NCBI GenBank assembly: GCA_019915015.1
Contig: JAHBBC010000006.1
Coordinates: forward strand, 496,001-560,000
Source: Auriscalpium vulgare
Lineage: Eukaryota; Basidiomycota; Agaricomycetes; Russulales; Auriscalpiaceae
Direction of reading: 5' to 3'
DNA: 64,000 bases
The notes under the pieces were generated by a model, which searched no databases, had not been told where the DNA came from, and saw nothing but the letters and a program-made list of their open reading frames with translations. Position numbers and translations under genes: made by a program. Of the stretch, positions 22,545-33,956 are shown piece by piece. Positions within the stretch are counted from its first letter, which is position 1, and every line of letters starts with the position of its first letter.

Positions 22545-24599
22545 GAGACGTCCGCTGTGTAGATTGAGCTGAGCGGGCGACTAGATGACGGCGGGAGGTA
22601 GCGCAGAAAGAAAAATGTGGCCGGCGATTTAGAGCAAGACGCTGAACGGCGAACCGCTCGCGGGACGCGGTCTTTAAGAGGAAGTGACTTCGAGGCCACA
22701 GTGCGCGTAATCGCGTCAATGCGCTCGCGGCGGAGTGGAGGTCAAAGCGACGCGACGCGAGTAAAGCCTGCGCATTGACGCGGCACGAGAAGGCGACTGG
22801 ATGCTCAGCGCCCTCCTTGCGACGCTTTGCATGTTTCGCACCGAGGATGAGGCAAAAGACAAAGCGGTGAGGTTCATGTCATCAACTCCAGCAACTCCGC
22901 GATCCTGCTAGGTGCAACTGCGCTACTCAGTAGTCGGCTCGCAATGCTGCCCGACCTCTGCCACTCTCACCAGTTTCACGGCCCGTGTTGATGACAGCAA
23001 TCGAAAAACTCACGGTGACTCCTCTTCTATTCCACACCATGATTTCGCCACCATAGCCACCACCTCGCCGGCCAGATAAGACGGCGCAGCGCTGGTACTA
23101 GCATGGCGCATTGTCACTGTCCGAGACGGGATGGTCAAAGCATGCCATGGCAAGAATATTTGCACTCACTGGGGAGATCATGGTTGTTTGACAAAATTCA
23201 GTACATAGTTCAGTATCTGAGCGATTTGCGCTGTCAGCAGGCCCGCCCGTGAGCACATATGTCACAGTGGCGTCGAGAGCTCAGAGAAGTCGACGACCAG
23301 ATGACATTGCAGTGGTAGAAATACCGGGAGCAGGAGCAAAGGCGGACATGTTGCCATGATGGTCAACCGCTCGTGGGAGCGAGTCAGTTTCAAGGCGTCC
23401 GGCACCCGCCGGACGGCGGCGAGTCCGACTCAGCTCCTCGGACTGCCAGCAAACAAGTTGAACTCAGCACCCTCCGGCATCGTAACCTGGTCGCTGCATC
23501 GTTCTCGAGGGCGCATCGTCGTGGCAACGACCCAATGAACACCACTTGAACTTGACATATCCTTGACGTATCATGCTCCATAGTTGAAAGCGCTGCGGCA
23601 GAGTTCATCAGGCAACCACTGCGGTCCATCCCCTTCGTTCATGCGGCGACATCTTTGCTGGCAACAGATACGCTCCCTCGCCTCCCGGCGCTTTGGGTAC
23701 TCACTCACATAAATACCCGTGCGATCTTGGAAGTCGGCGCCGGAACCGGGCAGCATCTTGACTCTCTCTCGTATCCTCTGGAGTGAGTATGATGTCTGCT
23801 CATATAAAAGGTGAACTGTGAACTTGTATGTATGTACACAATAGCTGACGTCTCAGGGAATCAGACACGCCGGCGTGATGACCCCTGCATGCAATGCTAC
23901 CTCCCACTGGAATCCAGTACACGCGATGCTAAGAAGCACAGGATCGTTCCGGTGGCATCTTTTCCGCCTACAAATGAAGTGGCACTTGTTCGCGTCGATG
24001 GAGCTCTGTCTTGCGAATCATCAAATAATCACCCTTCGAGCGGACTATCTGATCCTCTTCATTGTAAGTTACTCACGTTCCATTCCAGCGCCATTTTAGT
24101 TGATCATAGCACCTCCAGCGCTACGTTTCAGACCTGCAAGCCATCCTTGTATCATGATCCCAACGATTTGAGCTAAGAATAACTAGCCGCGGAAGCTATC
24201 CTCAACGCCAAGTGTTTTCACCATCGGGAATGAAGGAATGCCACTCTGAAGAGCTTGCATGAGCTTAACTCAGATCAAAAAAGGCTGATTGTTTCCTGGA
24301 CTTTTCTGTTACTAATAAGATACGTTCGTCTGTATGCCATCTTGTTGCTCGGTGATCTACACCCTCGCATCCTTGTCTGGAGCGCTGTTCTGACGGGATC
24401 CTCTGATCTATCTTGTCACCGCGATACCTGGGTATCATCATGGCCTCAGTGGCCTCCATCAGCTGATTCATACAAAGTGAGCACTATAAAGGACAGTGCC
24501 GCTGACTTCATTCACTATCTGAGGTACTGGTTGCCCACATCTTCCTTCCACCGTCCTCGCTTTACCTTTCTCAAGTCGAGTTGACCTCGTTTCTTCGCT
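22545..24599. other. Long intergenic region, no gene recognised
   Basis: 2.05 kb. Short open frames around 23356-23538 and 23811-24176 have no recognisable motif and the composition shows no clear repeat. A TATA-like ACTATAAAGG lies at 24483-24492, about 110 bp before the next gene's start, and is the only regulatory candidate. Confidence 0.45.
24483..24492 (+). promoter_or_regulatory. TATA-like box upstream of the secreted repeat protein
   Basis: ACTATAAAGG, roughly 110 bp before the ATG at 24600; spacing allows a transcript leader of about 80 bases. Confidence 0.4.
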
Positions 24600-25488
24600 A
24601 TGCTCAAATTTGTTGTCATATTGCTGGCTGCTGCCGCTCTCGCACCGTCGTCCGCCGCTCCCGCCTCACCCATGTGCGTCGCTACCTTGAATATCAAATT
24701 GCAACAAGACAACTTACTGAACGTCTAGCACGGGCAAGCGCGCAGCTGGTCAACGCCGGTCACCGATACTTCGCCGCTTCTCATTCGGGCCCTTCTTCGG
24801 AGACGGAAGCGTGCTAGGTTTTGTGGACCATGACGTGTGGGCATCGTCTCCTTGCGATTTTCTCTCTCTTTTGGTTGATTGAACCCTTCGGACAGTGGCC
24901 CGGCGCGGGGCCCGGTCAATCTCACAGGCATTTCGAATAACGATACACAAAGTGTCACCACCGCGTTGCCATCAGGCGATGCAACAGTGAACGACGCCGT
25001 GGACAGTGCTGTTGGCTTGCCTCAGGCTGTCGATGCGCCGAACAATAACACCCAGAATGCCGGGACAGACACACAGACATCGGACCAGGCGGTGGGCGCC
25101 GCAGTCGGGTTGCCTCAGGACGCTGAGGTGCCGGACCAGACAGCCCAGACCGACGAGACTCCCAACCAGGCTGTGGACAGCGCGATTGGTCTGCCTCAGG
25201 GCGTTGATGCGACTCAGAGCACGACTGCACAGAGCACGGAGACGCCGAACCAGGAGGTGGATAGCGCAGTGGGCCTGCCCCAGGGGATTCAGGCGACGGA
25301 TGAAGACACACAGGACCCGCCTGCGAATCAGGCGGTAAGCGCCGCGCTCGGATTGCGTAACTTACTTCACAAACTTCAGAATGCAAGTCTACCCATGTAA
25401 GTTCTGCGCGACGTGACTTTAGAAGTGCATCGCTGAGCGTCGCATTTTATCTAGCGCTGCGGAGGACATCAAGCGCAGCTTTGCTTGA
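24600..25488 (+). CDS. Secreted protein with five internal GLPQ-type repeats
   Basis: Exon 1 encodes a textbook signal peptide, MLKFVVILLAAAALAPSSAA, ending in a phase-2 intron with GTGCGT donor. A short second exon gives ITGKRAAGQRR, containing a Lys-Arg site suitable for Kex2 processing. The main exon has about five degenerate repeats of 26-33 residues, each with a core like AVDSAVGLPQ (AVGAAVGLPQ, AVDSAIGLPQ, EVDSAVGLPQ, AVSAALGLRN) separated by Thr/Gln/Asp-rich linkers. A last exon after a GTAAGT intron adds IAAEDIKRSFA, stop at 25486. The junction between the second and main exons (24760-24895) is unresolved: no single strong donor fits the frame. Likely extracellular or wall-associated; no known family recognised. 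Confidence 0.7.
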
Positions 25489-25743
25489 TGATCTGCGCCC
25501 GTCCCATCCAAGTCTGGATGTGTTGACCACATTGTACATACCTGCGTGTAGATTTACCTCAGCATCCGGAAATCAATATAGCATATCATTTTGGCATGGA
25601 AATATACAGAGCCGCAGGGTATGTTAGTAAGTGCGCGTAACATGTAGTACGATGAGCCACGGCAAACACAAAGTCCAAGTGAAGGAGGCATAGACAGGTT
25701 ATCCTAAATGTACAGCGCGGAAAGAGGGACCGCGACTGGTGGC

Positions 25744-27369
25744 TCAATATAGGTCACTACTCCACCAGTCGCTTGAGCCCACCGGCATCTTGTCATCGTG
25801 ATCGGCGACCGAGTCGGGCCACTGCGATGGGAAGTAACCTTGCGACGAGTCGCCCGCAACGGACTGCCATCCACCTGAAACCCCGAGATCCGGGGCAGCA
25901 AACCCAGGTTCGCCGAGCTCTGAAGGCATGAGACGCTCCATTGCGGCCGGATGGGAGGGCCAGGCTGTCTCGTAGGCGTACGCGTACTCTTCTGGCGTTT
26001 CTGGTCCCTCAACTCCCGATGCCGTAGAAGCGGGAGATCTGCTGGCTTCTTTTCCGTGGTGCTCTGAAGCTGGCTCCGACATCAAGGGTGTATCGGTTGG
26101 ATACAGTCTCGATGTGGGTGCGGACGCGGCCGGGGGGAAAGGCCAGCCAGTCGCCGACTCAAAGGCATCCATGTGCAAGACCGGCGCCTCCGATCCTTCA
26201 ACCGACAGTCTCGCAGCAGGGGATTGGAGAGACCCTCCACCTACGGAATTCGGACGATACGTCTTCCAGCCGAGAACGACGGCCAGATTGACGGTGGTGT
26301 CGGCCATGGGATCGACAGAAACATGGTGGGCGTGGTACAAGTCCGTGGCGATCTCCAAGAGTTTCTTCAAAAGAGGCGTCTTTCGCTCTGATTTGGGGAG
26401 ATGTTTGTAGCAGCGACGATCCTGGTGCGAGCGAATCTCCGACTTTCTCATGGGACTAGGGGCGAATATTCCGTAAGCGCGATGAGATAGGTGTGGTACG
26501 GTCAGGCGCGTACCTTGTGCCACATGTCTTGTAGTTATTGCAGACATACATCGGCACTTCATCCTGCACTGCACGGGGGAGCCCACTGATGTGGACTTGC
26601 GTGAAATGGTGGGATGGAAGGTTGCATGGCTTAGTGCCCCTGCAGCAAAGTTGCATCGCTTCCAGAGCGGTCACGCCTTCGGCGGACATGGTGTCCTGCA
26701 TGCAGGTGGGTGCGTCAGATAAAATGAAGAGCGTGCAGTAGACGTCCCACGCACCTTTTCACCCCTCATAGTCCTCGCCTTGCTATCAGTACTAGAGCTG
26801 TACCGCGATGCTCGTGAGACGGCGGCGGGGCCTATTTGCCCCGTGCTAGTCTCGTGGCTACGAACAGGGCCCGTGGAACTGCTGCCGGACGCGAAGGTCG
26901 CTGGGAGTGCTCCGACAGCCACGACTTCGCCACTGGCCACCACTGTCCCGGATGGGAGTGGCATTGCCGAAACGAAGGGCTGGGCAGTTGCTCGACCCCT
27001 CATGCTGGTGACATTTCCATAGAGAAATGTCCCCGCTTGGGGCGCCACGAAAGCAGGCGAATCGGGCTGTGGCATTTCTCCGTCGTCGCGTGGATGTGCT
27101 GCCACGGGAAGCATAGCACCGTCGCCCCACGCGTAGTGGGCCTCCAACATCGGCACTTCGCTTTGCTGATAATAAGAGCTAGAAGCGGATGTCGAAGCTA
27201 AATTGGAGGTGCCGAGATCGAGAATAGCGAACGACGGTGCGGGGGAAATGTGATCGGAGGGACCATAGAGAGTAAAGCTGTACTGGAAGGTGGGGATTGA
27301 AGGTCTTGTACCCGTGCTAGGACGGGGGCTTGCGGCCTTTGATCCGGCTGGAAGGGGCCGACTGGACAT
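25744..27369 (-). CDS. Cys/His-rich domain protein, paralogue B (unknown family)
   Basis: Paralogue of the gene at 21479-22544. The chosen start is MSSRPLPAGSKAASP at 27369; an in-frame ATG at 27585 would add 72 residues of poor quality. Exon 1 is a long disordered region with IPTFQYSFTLYGPSDHIS and ends MRGEK. Exon 2 (from 26696) gives MQLCCRGTKPC, LPSHHFTQVHI, VPMYVCNNYKTCGT; exon 3 gives RSHQDRRC. Ligand pattern: C-C-x5-C-x4-H-x5-H-x16-C-x5-C-x12-H-x4-C. The following segment KKLLEIATDLYHAHHVSVDP aligns with LLAQATALYNAGRIKDDP of paralogue A. The C-terminus is Trp/Asp-rich (GSSDWWSSDLY). Both introns sit at equivalent codons in the two genes. Function unknown; metal binding inferred. Confidence 0.75.
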
Positions 27370-28588
27370 GCAAGCGGAGACTCTGCGCGGCAGTAGAGCA
27401 AGTCCATTTCTTGCAAGAAGGCAAAAATTGAGGTAGGATGGCTTGTGAGCGTGAGGCAAAGCGGCTGGGGGGAGGGGGACAAGTGACCAACGTGTGGATG
27501 AGGGAGAGAGAGGAAGTGGAAGACCTCGAGTTTTAAGACGTCCCGTGATCGCGTTCAAGTCACGGTTGGGGTGGAAGGTAGGCAACGCGGAATGCCGTCA
27601 GACCGGCAGGGCGATGCAACGACAACATCCACCAGACAATGCGACTCGCGTAGCCCGTTATCTCCATTCCTTCGCGCGGACGCAGTAATGCCGTCAATTA
27701 GAAATTAACCGCACGAGCAACATGAACCACCTCCCGGACCGGTAGATGGGCATCGCCGTCGTCTCGACGCTGGCTCTCGACGGACGGAACACGCCAGGTC
27801 TCGGTCCCCTGTTACCACGACATTTTCAGAAAATTTCAACGGTGAGAAATTGCAGAAAATTACCTCCTGATACAAGAAGCAATCCTTCGCAAAGTATGGG
27901 TGGAAGTACCAAAATAATGGGCCAAGGAAACCTCCCCGTTTCGAGCACCGAAGGCGAGCCGTTGCGAAGCCACCTTTCAGAGTCCTCACAGGTAGTCATA
28001 CACCGTCTGGACAACAATTGACACCGTACCATCCTTTCTACTGAGCTAAATTACCTTCGATGTGGCCAGGATTGCGCACAGAGGTGCCCATTACCGAAGG
28101 GGGTGCCGGCGCCTATGCGTAGTTCGCGGCCGCAGTCAGTCAACAGGTGGCTGCAGTAACTGTTTAGCCACTCACTTGTGTTCCAAGGCAGGATACGACG
28201 CCACCGTAGATTACGAGCACTCTCCTGGCGCAACCCCGACCCAGTGGCAGTGGCCACCAAAGGTCTATGAGACCGGCCAACGTGGCATGCAAAACACGAC
28301 CGACTGCACCAAGTCGACGACTTCCTCTGAAGGATACGCCAAAGCACAACGGATCCCTTAGCCTGAAAGACCAGTTGTGTACTTCAGAGGCACAGCAGAT
28401 ATCAGAGTCAAGCACTGACCGGCGTACCCAGCGGTGGCACCTCCGCCGGTTTGCTCCGAACGGCCGCAGCTCGGTGACCTTGGTCTCAAACTTGAAACAC
28501 ATACTACGTAGTCTCCGTAGCTGACCTTACCCACAGAAGACTTCTGTTCTGTACTTCTGTTCTGTACTTCTGACAGTGGCCATCACAA
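27370..28588. other. Intergenic with one dispersed repeat
   Basis: 1.2 kb. The only recognised features are the repeat at 28509-28552 and a short TTCTGTTCTGTAC tandem just after it. Overlapping open frames near 28050-28500 show no family resemblance. Confidence 0.45.
28509..28552 (+). repeat. Dispersed short repeat, copy 2
   Basis: Begins TAGTCTCCGTAGCTGACCTT and continues CACAGAAGACTTCTGTTCTG, matching 14065-14111 with small differences. A 13-bp unit TTCTGTTCTGTAC is repeated about twice between 28542 and 28570. Confidence 0.65.
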
Positions 28589-29898
28589 CTATGATAACAA
28601 TCCAAAAAGCCGTAACGCGTTCCCGCCTCGCACCGCGGACTTGTCTTCGTCTGACCAGGACCCCACCTCGCTGATGGCCTCTAAATTCTCCACGACGCTC
28701 TTCCATTTCTCCGTCTCCTTCAACGGTGGAAAGAACGGGTGATCCGTCCCGAAAAGCATGCGCCTGCTCCCAGCCGCCCGCGCTTCGCTCTCGCCCACCC
28801 GCGCGCGGTCGGCGTACGCATCAGCGCGGCCGATCGCCTCACTGACGAAGCCTAGTTCGGCGGCACCGTACGCGACGGCGTCGAACCACAGCCGCCCGAG
28901 GTACCACCGCGCGTCGTGCGCAAGGCGGCTGGCGACGACGGGGTCGTGGTCGATGCATGACGCGAGGCGCGACGAGAGCTGCGGCAACGCGCCGCCCGAA
29001 TGCGCGAGCAGGATGCGCAGCCCAGGGTGACGGTCCAGCACACCTGCAAGGATCAGACGCGTGATGGCCTAATAGCCCACCATCAGTCTCCTGCAGCACA
29101 CGGGAGCGTAACACGCACCGTTGTGGTTTCAAACGGGAATCCAAGAGCAAGTGGGAGCACATGGCCGTTCTCCTGCGCGCCCCAGGCCTGTGCTCCCAGC
29201 CCGTAATGTGGGTGCAGAAACACCACGAGCCCGGTCTCCGCGAGCGCGGCCCAGAGCGGCTCGAGTTCGGGGTCATCCAGCCCGGCACCTGCGCCTCGTG
29301 TACCCACGATGATGCCGCGGATGTGCGGGTGCGCGCCGGCGAGCTGCTTCACGGCGGCGGGGAGCTCGGACGCGGGTGCGCCGGGCACGAGCGGCAGCAG
29401 CCCAAAGCCATATAGGCGCTTCACGTCGGGGGCGGCGGGAACGGCAGGCGATGTCGCGCAGTACGCCTCGAGGTCCGAGTTGAGCTGCGCCGCAAGGGTC
29501 CGTGCGTCTTGGAACGGCAAAAAGTCGAGCCAGGGGTTGGCGGAGCTGCCTGAAGTGAGCCGCCATGCCTCGAGCTGTTGTTGGAGGGGGCGCTCACCTC
29601 ACAAAGGAGACGTCGATGCCGTGCCGGTCCATGAACTTGAGCTTCTCCTCGCGGTCCCAGTACTGGTGCAGCATTCAGGTTGGCGGCTCGTCACGACAGG
29701 ACTGCGCCGCACCTGGGCACCGACTGGACGCCCGCCGCTGGGCTCGTCGTCGAGGATGAGCAGCCTGTCCTCCGTCTGGCCTGCCGGGGTGGTGCGTGTG
29801 AGGATGCGTGGCGCATTGACGCGGGTGCGCAGGACGGAGGCGTATCGCGGGAGGTAGACATGCGTGTGCACGTCGACCAGCAGCTTGTGGATGTTCAT
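28589..29898 (-). CDS. ACMSD-like amidohydrolase/decarboxylase
   Basis: Amidohydrolase-2 superfamily enzyme with the layout of 2-amino-3-carboxymuconate semialdehyde decarboxylase and related metal-dependent decarboxylases. Start MNIHKLLVDVHTHVYLPRYA at 29898 places the metal-binding H-x-H (HTH) near residue 11. Later landmarks are KFMDRHGIDVSFVSLANPWL, VVFLHPHYGLG (His ligand), ILLAHSGGALPQL (His) and MLFGTDHPFF (catalytic/metal Asp), then a C-terminal AVRGGNALRLFGLLS, stop at 28589. At least two introns are required. The enzyme could act in tryptophan/kynurenine or aromatic-acid breakdown; the exact substrate cannot be read from sequence. A coiled-coil gene begins divergently about 300 bp away. 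Confidence 0.85.
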
Positions 29899-30193
29899 GT
29901 CGCTCGCCGTCGCTGGCCGTCGGGATGTGGGTGATGAGCCGCGACCGTAGCGCGGCTGGGTTGAAAACACGTGGCGCGTATGCGGACATTACCCAAAAAT
30001 CCGAAACAATTCTTCGCTGCATCTTTCCAGGCGACGAGCAAGCGTTTGTCTTCGCCGCGATGCTGCACGCCGCTGGCGTCCCAGCCGACGCGACGCCGCC
30101 GACACATCCCGACGTCGAGTGGGCGCGCAGCGAGGTGCGCGTCTTTTCGATCACCCAATACTTTTTACCTCCCCGTGTCATGATCCCACATTC

Positions 30194-31918
30194 ATGTCCT
30201 CCTCGCGCGCCACGATCTCCTCCTCGCGCGCCTCGATCTACTACGCTGACCGCGTCTCACAGCTGTCCGAGGTCGCCAGCACGCTCGCGCGCGTGCACGA
30301 GCGCACCGCCACGACCATCCACACCATCGAGGACGAGAACGACGTCCTGCGGCGCCGCGTGCACGAGCTCGAGGGAACGCAAGCCGAGCTGCGGCGCGTG
30401 CGCGCGGAAAATGCGCGGCTCTCTGCGAAGGTCGCCGCCATGGGGCCCGAGCGCGACGAGCTCGTGCGCGAGCGGGATGCGCTGCTCCGCAAGCTGCAGA
30501 ACATGCGCGCAATCGTGCGCGACCTCCTTAGCGAGGGACGGGTATGTCACTGTGCCACCCCCTTCCATTCGTCCGCGTCTGATGCGAGGCGTATCCGCGC
30601 AGGGTGGCCCAGGTATCAATTTGATGGATGATATACATGAGGCCGAGGCAGGGTCGACGACCGCGGCCAGCACACGGCAGAGAGCAGACGCGCCCGCCGC
30701 CCCCTCGCTTTTGGAACCGCCGGCTGAGGTCGCCGTGCCCCACAGCCCCCGACGCCGCACTTCCATCGTCCCCGGTACCCATGCCTCCCCCGATGCCACG
30801 TCCGCACCGCGGCCCTCCCCGCCCCCTCAGCCCCGCCGCGTCTCTGCAGTCCCCTACGCTCATTCATCTCCTAGCATCTCGCCCGCTTCCAGACCGTCGC
30901 GGTCGCCTCAGCCCCACCCCTCGACGAGCACCCTCGGCCCGCCCTTCACCGACGCGCGCACCCGTCCCGGCTTCCCCCACCCCCAGCCGCGCGTGCTCAG
31001 CGCCGCGCTGCTCGGCGGCAGCCCCGTGCGGGGGCTCTCCACCGGCACCCGCTCGATGTCGCTCACGATGAGCCCGGGGATGATGAGCGACGGCATGTCC
31101 GTGCACGACGAGGAGTCCGCCGCCGACGGACGCGCCAAGTGGCGCATCCACTTCGCGAAGCCGCCGACGACGGCCAAGTCGGTGGTGGGGCCCGTGCCGT
31201 TTGCGGAGCTCGTGAAGCGGTTGAGGTTGGATGAGGCTACGGTAGGTCGTGCTGCTGCTGTGCGAGGGCGGTTGCTGATTTTCTATTACAGCTGCTTGCT
31301 ATTGAAGGGTACGCGCCTCTATCTTTTTTTTTGGATCTTGAGGTTGCATCTGATGTTGCTCTACAGTCTCGAAGGTTTGCCAAGCGACAGTCTGCGCCTA
31401 CATATCTCAGGCGACTCCGCGTTCCTCTACGACCCCGTGCTTCTCGAGAGCCCGGCAGCGCCGTATATCGTCGACTGGGGCCGCACCAAGGTCATTCGAA
31501 ACGTTGCCGCGTACATCACCAAAGCCAGCGATCTGCACGACGCGCTGCACACGTACATGTATTCTACGAAGAAGGTCCGCCGGTCCTCATAACCGGCCAC
31601 ACTACTTATGCTGACGCGTCCAATTCGCAGACTGGTTGGTATTACATTGGCCTGCAAATGTGGTCCATCGCAAGCGTGAAGCCTGTCTGGCCGATCCTCG
31701 CAGCACCGGTGCGCATTTATGCTGCCGCGCTTCGGTTGGATTGTGCTCACTCCCACCAGGCTCAGCGCGCTCTGGCCTCCCGTCGATCAACCACCATGTC
31801 TGCGAAGGATATCACACGCCTGCTGCACGAGGGTGAGCTCGTGCAGCTCGCGGTCGAGCTGCGCTCCGCGTCAGGCCCTGAGGAGCTGAAGGTACTGAAG
31901 AAATTGCGGGACAAATAA
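30194..31918 (+). CDS. Coiled-coil protein with conserved C-terminal domain, function unknown
   Basis: Exon 1 (30194-30541) begins MSSSRATISSSRASIYYADR and has a long coiled coil with regular heptads (VSQLSEVASTLARVHERT, DENDVLRRRVHELEGTQAEL). Exon 2 starts at 30603 with GGPGINLMDDIHEAEAG, then a Pro/Ser-rich linker full of RPS and SPQPHP motifs. The C-terminal half looks folded: VPFAELVKRLRLDEAT, LPSDSLRLHISGDSAFLYD, YIVDWGRTKVIRNVAAYI, TGWYYIGLQMWSIASVKPVW and AKDITRLLHEGELVQLAVEL, stop at 31916. About five small introns, all phase-compatible. I do not recognise the C-terminal domain. The region is very GC-rich and codon use is strongly biased to C/G at third positions. Confidence 0.75.
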
Positions 31919-32372
31919 TTTACGGGGTTGGGCGGCCGTGCTACATTGCTCCTCTTGATGCTTCATTATAAGTATGCTACATGTATGACTTGGTATAATA
32001 CCCCGTACTTTGCACAGTGCGAGCCCAATGTCCCTCAAATATTGAAAGCTGTGTTGCTGATGATTAGGTGGGCGCTTCGTCGCGGCCATATACAAAATTG
32101 AGCACGCAGCTATACTTATGCCTGAATGTAGATGAAGCTGGAGCCGCCCGTCCTACGCTGTCGGGCGTCGAGGACAGCAGTAGTGCTAGTTATCCAGTGT
32201 CGGCCAAGTACTTGTTGGCAGGCGAATGGCAACGGCGCTTGCGGCTGATTCGGAAAGTGCCCGATGCATTTTCCAACACGGGCATACGCCTCCGCCCACG
32301 TCTCTCTTCCAGCCTCCGCGTCCTCCTCGTCCCCCTCCCGTCCCCCTCCCCAAAACCCCAAGATCGCAAACG
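31919..32372. other. Intergenic, promoter region
   Basis: 454 bp with no coding or repeat feature recognised apart from a pyrimidine-rich stretch just before the next start, common in fungal leaders. Confidence 0.4.
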
Positions 32373-33956
32373 ATGCGGCGTTCACCCTCCAGTGCATCCC
32401 GCGTCCTCACAGTCTTTTCACTTCTCGTCCTGTGCACACTCTCTTTTACCGTCGTTTATGGCACCAACAACATCGTAGACGCCCCGCCCGCCGCCCCCGT
32501 CCTCCCCTTCCACAAACGCGATGTTACGCATCACCGCAGACTCGCCCATGCGCGCGCGGGCAATGGAAACGGAAATGGAAACGGCAATGGCAATGGCAAC
32601 GGCGATGGCGGTGGAGGCCCCGCGACGCCGTCTTCCCCGACGTCGTCTTCCGCCGTCCTGTCCACCTCCTCCCCCGTCCATTCTGAATCGGCGACACCCT
32701 CTTCTACGCTCCCCATTTCGACATCGCACACCCCGTCCTCGATACCCACTTCCTCGGCCGCCCCTTCCTCGTCTTCGGCCGCTCCCAAGACCACGTCCCA
32801 GTCATCTAGTTCTTCTGATACCCGCTCGTCCTCGAGCACTTCATCTTCATCTTCATCCTCGTCCTCTTCCTCGTCGTCGGCATCCTCTTCTTCCAGGTAC
32901 GCCCGACATTTGCTATGTGGCGAGTCCGAATATAGCTGATGAATTTCCTTGCCACGCTGGCGTTCCTGTCACCTCGTATGCAGGTAAGATCCTATCATTC
33001 ACAGTTCCCTGATGGTTGTCTGACGCACAGATATGCGTAGTTCATCAGTCTCGGCCTCGATCGTCCAGGCCAGCTTGCCTGCCAACACTGCGTCCCTGAC
33101 TGCTCCTGCTGTCTCCACGCCGACCGACAATGACCTCCCGGCGACCGACGCCGAGGGTTCAACTCTTACCGTCAATGCTTCTGAAACTGGTGCTGCCTCC
33201 GCCAAAGGGTATGAATTTCGTCTCCGCACACCTCGTCAGTCATCCTGACCTCGCATCACCAGTTTCTTCGCGAATAAGGGCGCCGTCGCTGGCACCTTTG
33301 CCACCGTCGGCATCCTGGGAGGTTTCCTCGCCATCGCGGTGATTCTCACCATGGTCCGCCGCCGCCGCGCCGCCCGCGCCTACGACGATCATGCGTACTT
33401 CGAGAAGCAGCACGGCGCACACGACCAACACGAGCATAACGACACCAACGAGCTCGGCCAGGGCCCGCTCGGCGCGAGCGCAACGGACTTGCACGCGGTC
33501 CCCGCCACGTCCGACGCATACCCCGACCGCGCGATTCACTACGGCAACACCCAGGACTACGCCGGCGCTGCGTACGCGCACGATGCATACGCCCCGCAGA
33601 CGACGCAGGTCGGCGCGGTCTACAACCCGACGGACTACGGCATCGAGTACCCGCCCGGCACGGTCTTCGCGGACCCCGTGCACCCTCAGCAGCAGTACCA
33701 GGACACCTACAACCCGTTCAACAGCGAGGCGGACGCGTACGGCGGGTACGAGGAGCGCCAGGTGCCGTCGCCGCACGCGTCGTCGGGCCGCGGGTCTGCG
33801 TCGAGCCACCCGTTCGCGGACCCCGCGAACGTGGTGCGCGCGCACCCGCAGCCCGTGCAGTACCCGCGAGGTGCGCACGGGCGCGGCGGCTACGACCAGG
33901 AGGTGGACTCGTTCTACGGCGCCGGTAATGGACCGAGCGGCCCGTCGGGCGCGTAA
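32373..33956 (+). CDS. Ser-rich single-pass membrane protein (wall-sensor-like)
   Basis: Start MRRSPSSASRVLTVFSLLVL at 32373 gives a signal peptide ending near VVYG. The ectodomain contains a (Gly-Asn)n run at about 32560-32610 and long Ser/Thr/Pro tracts including poly-Ser, suited to dense O-mannosylation. After an intron near 33210-33260, a transmembrane helix follows: GTFATVGILGGFLAIAVILT, then the stop-transfer RRRRAAR and a long cytoplasmic tail rich in Tyr, Pro and Asp (YNPTDYGIEYPPG, TYNPFNSEADAYGGYE), stop at 33954. The layout resembles Mid2/Wsc cell-wall sensors, but no Cys-rich WSC domain is seen. Exon joining in 32898-33032 is unresolved because simple GT..AG choices do not keep frame. 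Confidence 0.7.

Noticed and set aside
33240..33878. Long minus-strand open frame, Val/Arg-rich, opposite the Ser-rich membrane protein gene
   Set aside because: It mirrors a strongly GC3-biased real gene on the other strand; its composition (VRAHHVRGVRERV) is that of a shadow frame.
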